DNA of 7,252 nt from an uncultured Flavobacteriales bacterium (lineage in GTDB: Bacteria; Bacteroidota; Bacteroidia; Flavobacteriales; UBA7430). A program made the position numbers and the translations under genes. Positions 6,402 to 7,252 of the stretch are shown one piece after another. The notes under the pieces were generated by a model that worked only from the letters and a program-made list of their open reading frames with translations, had not been told where the DNA came from and did no database searches. The DNA is taken from assembly GCA_913041775.1 (NCBI GenBank), contig CAJWJW010000065.1:1-7252 (forward strand). Reading direction: 5' to 3'. Position 1 is the stretch's first letter. Each line of letters begins with the position of its first letter.

Positions 6402-7252
6402 ATGAGAAAAAAACTGCTCTATTTAGCGGCAATGGTTGGATCTTTTGCATTTACTACAAATGCTCAAGATTGCGATTCATTAGCCCTTACTGTAGGAGGA
6501 GGTTCTTATGCTTCAGAGATTTCATGGGACATCACTGCTGATTCTACGACTTTTGTCGAAGGTCTTGGTGTGACTGATGATTTATCTGTTTGTTTAGGCG
6601 CTGGAACTTATTCCTTTAACATGCAAGACTCTTATGGAGACAAAATTTATACACCAGGAAGTAAATCAAGAGGAGGTTCTTCGAAGAGACGTGGAGGAGG
6701 CAACGCAGCCTCACGAGCGTTGTGGGAAGCGGTAAAGAAACAGTGGTCAATACCTAACGTTACCTCGATGGAGAAACTCAAGCAAGATCAAGTGCGCATT
6801 ATTGATCCAACTCGTGGCACCTGTCGAATTGCTTGCCACTTGAGAATACGGCAATACTCACCTTTAAATGCCACTTTGTTTCCTTACGACGTCCATTGTC
6901 TCAAGCTTAAATTAGTTCCCATGTTGCCCCGTGACTTAGTCATGTTTGATGAAAATCCAACTCTCTACTTAGACGGAGAGCTCAGAGATGGTGACATAAG
7001 TGATCTTCCCATTTGGAGGACATGGAAGGTTCGGTATCATGATTGCAATCTTGAATTTACTCATCCGCATCATTCGTTTACGTCGAGTGCGTATCATGTC
7101 TTAGAAGTCAGCATAACAATTGAAAGAAAACCGGGAGTTGCTCTTCAAACAACATATCCCGTGGCTCGTCTGTTCTTTATCCTTTTGTGGTTTACAGCAC
7201 TCGTCACAGATCCTGGCACAACATTTTTATTTAGTTCAATGGCGACTTTGTT
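6402..7252 (+). CDS. Hybrid frame: Bacteroidetes exported-protein N-terminus joined to a pLGIC-like channel segment (3' incomplete)
   Basis: The frame stays open for 283 codons and runs off the window. Residues 1-22 are a signal peptide (M-R-K-K-L-L ... T-N-A-Q|D). Residues 24-80 look like a Bacteroidetes secreted-protein domain (C-D-S-L-A-L-T-V-G-G-G-S-Y, V-C-L-G-A-G-T-Y-S-F, D-S-Y-G-D), which normally continues as G-W-N-G. Here it becomes K-I-Y-T and a basic Gly/Arg/Ser stretch (86-101). From about 108 the protein reads like a pentameric ligand-gated ion channel from the middle of its extracellular domain: W-S-I-P-N at 115-119 (loop A-like), F-P-Y-D at 160-163, then pre-M1 R-K-P-G at 242-245, a hydrophobic M1 (about 252-269), D-P at 270-271 and the beginning of M2. 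The cysteine at 166 is one place off the Cys-loop position and its partner is absent, as in non-Cys-loop relatives. The first β-strands of the channel domain are missing. The most probable cause is a chimeric sequence. The frame is clear; whether it is one real gene is doubtful. Confidence 0.6.
   Translation, partial: MRKKLLYLAAMVGSFAFTTNAQDCDSLALTVGGGSYASEISWDITADSTTFVEGLGVTDDLSVCLGAGTYSFNMQDSYGDKIYTPGSKSRGGSSKRRGGGNAASRALWEAVKKQWSIPNVTSMEKLKQDQVRIIDPTRGTCRIACHLRIRQYSPLNATLFPYDVHCLKLKLVPMLPRDLVMFDENPTLYLDGELRDGDISDLPIWRTWKVRYHDCNLEFTHPHHSFTSSAYHVLEVSITIERKPGVALQTTYPVARLFFILLWFTALVTDPGTTFLFSSMATL
6636..6665. other. Probable junction between bacterial and foreign (eukaryote-like) sequence
   Basis: The bacterial-looking domain is in register up to D-S-Y-G-D (codons ending at 6641). 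Protein similarity, composition and codon choice then change: hand-counted GC is about 40% over 6421-6640 and about 45% over 6661-7140, with more C- or G-ending codons (CGC, CTC, GTC, GAC). No inverted repeat, target duplication or integrase site is visible at the joint, so nothing marks it as a transposition or integration event. The exact base is uncertain by some 20 bases. Confidence 0.6.

Noticed and set aside
6402..6641. A Type IX secretion substrate call for the final frame
   Set aside because: The N-terminus would fit, but the C-terminal sorting domain that would prove it is not in the window.
6642..7252. A novel bacterial toxin or defence effector at the end of the window
   Set aside because: The motifs match a ligand-gated channel better than any toxin fold I know, there is no immunity or partner gene in view, and the sharp change in character points to a chimeric joint.

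Overview
The window looks like the genome of a member of the Bacteroidetes, most likely a marine-type Flavobacteriia. The evidence is low-GC coding DNA, TAnnTTTG-type (-7) promoter boxes in the gaps, A/T-rich leaders without strong Shine-Dalgarno sites, signal peptides ending in N-A-Q, a lipoprotein aminopeptidase of the M1 family, and an rnhA gene joined by a TAATG overlap to an upstream frame whose tail resembles PurN. The last ~610 bases do not fit this picture.

Layout. 1-27 is the tail of an upstream gene. 27-503 is rnhA (RNase HI, +), ended by a strong, probably bidirectional terminator (517-551). A minus-strand pair follows: a lipoprotein M1 zinc aminopeptidase (576-3119), and upstream of it an integral-membrane methyltransferase of the ICMT/PEMT type (3240-3980). 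The 68-bp gap 3981-4048 carries overlapping divergent promoters. The plus-strand gene beyond it is a solitary biotin carboxyl carrier-like protein (4049-4552). Convergent to that is a minus-strand pair: a PfkB-family kinase (5154-6083) followed, 23 bp downstream, by a small secreted protein of unknown function (4630-5130). The 318-bp gap 6084-6401 holds divergent promoters, short repeats and a leader hairpin.

The final reading frame (6402 to the window end, open at its 3' end) begins as a typical Bacteroidetes exported protein: a signal peptide and a Cys-containing domain running into D-S-Y-G-D. Near base 6642 it changes character. A basic Gly/Arg stretch is followed by what reads as the second half of a pentameric ligand-gated ion channel (pLGIC) extracellular domain (WxxPN, FPYD), the pre-M1 'RKPG' segment, M1 and the start of M2. 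GC rises from about 40% to about 45% (hand count). The best explanation is an assembly or library chimera between a bacterium and a protist/alga-like sequence. A real in-frame fusion cannot be excluded and is the main thing to test here.

The other genes are ordinary housekeeping or cell-envelope functions. They do not form an obvious single pathway, and I see no CRISPR array, phage, insertion sequence, tRNA or rRNA.
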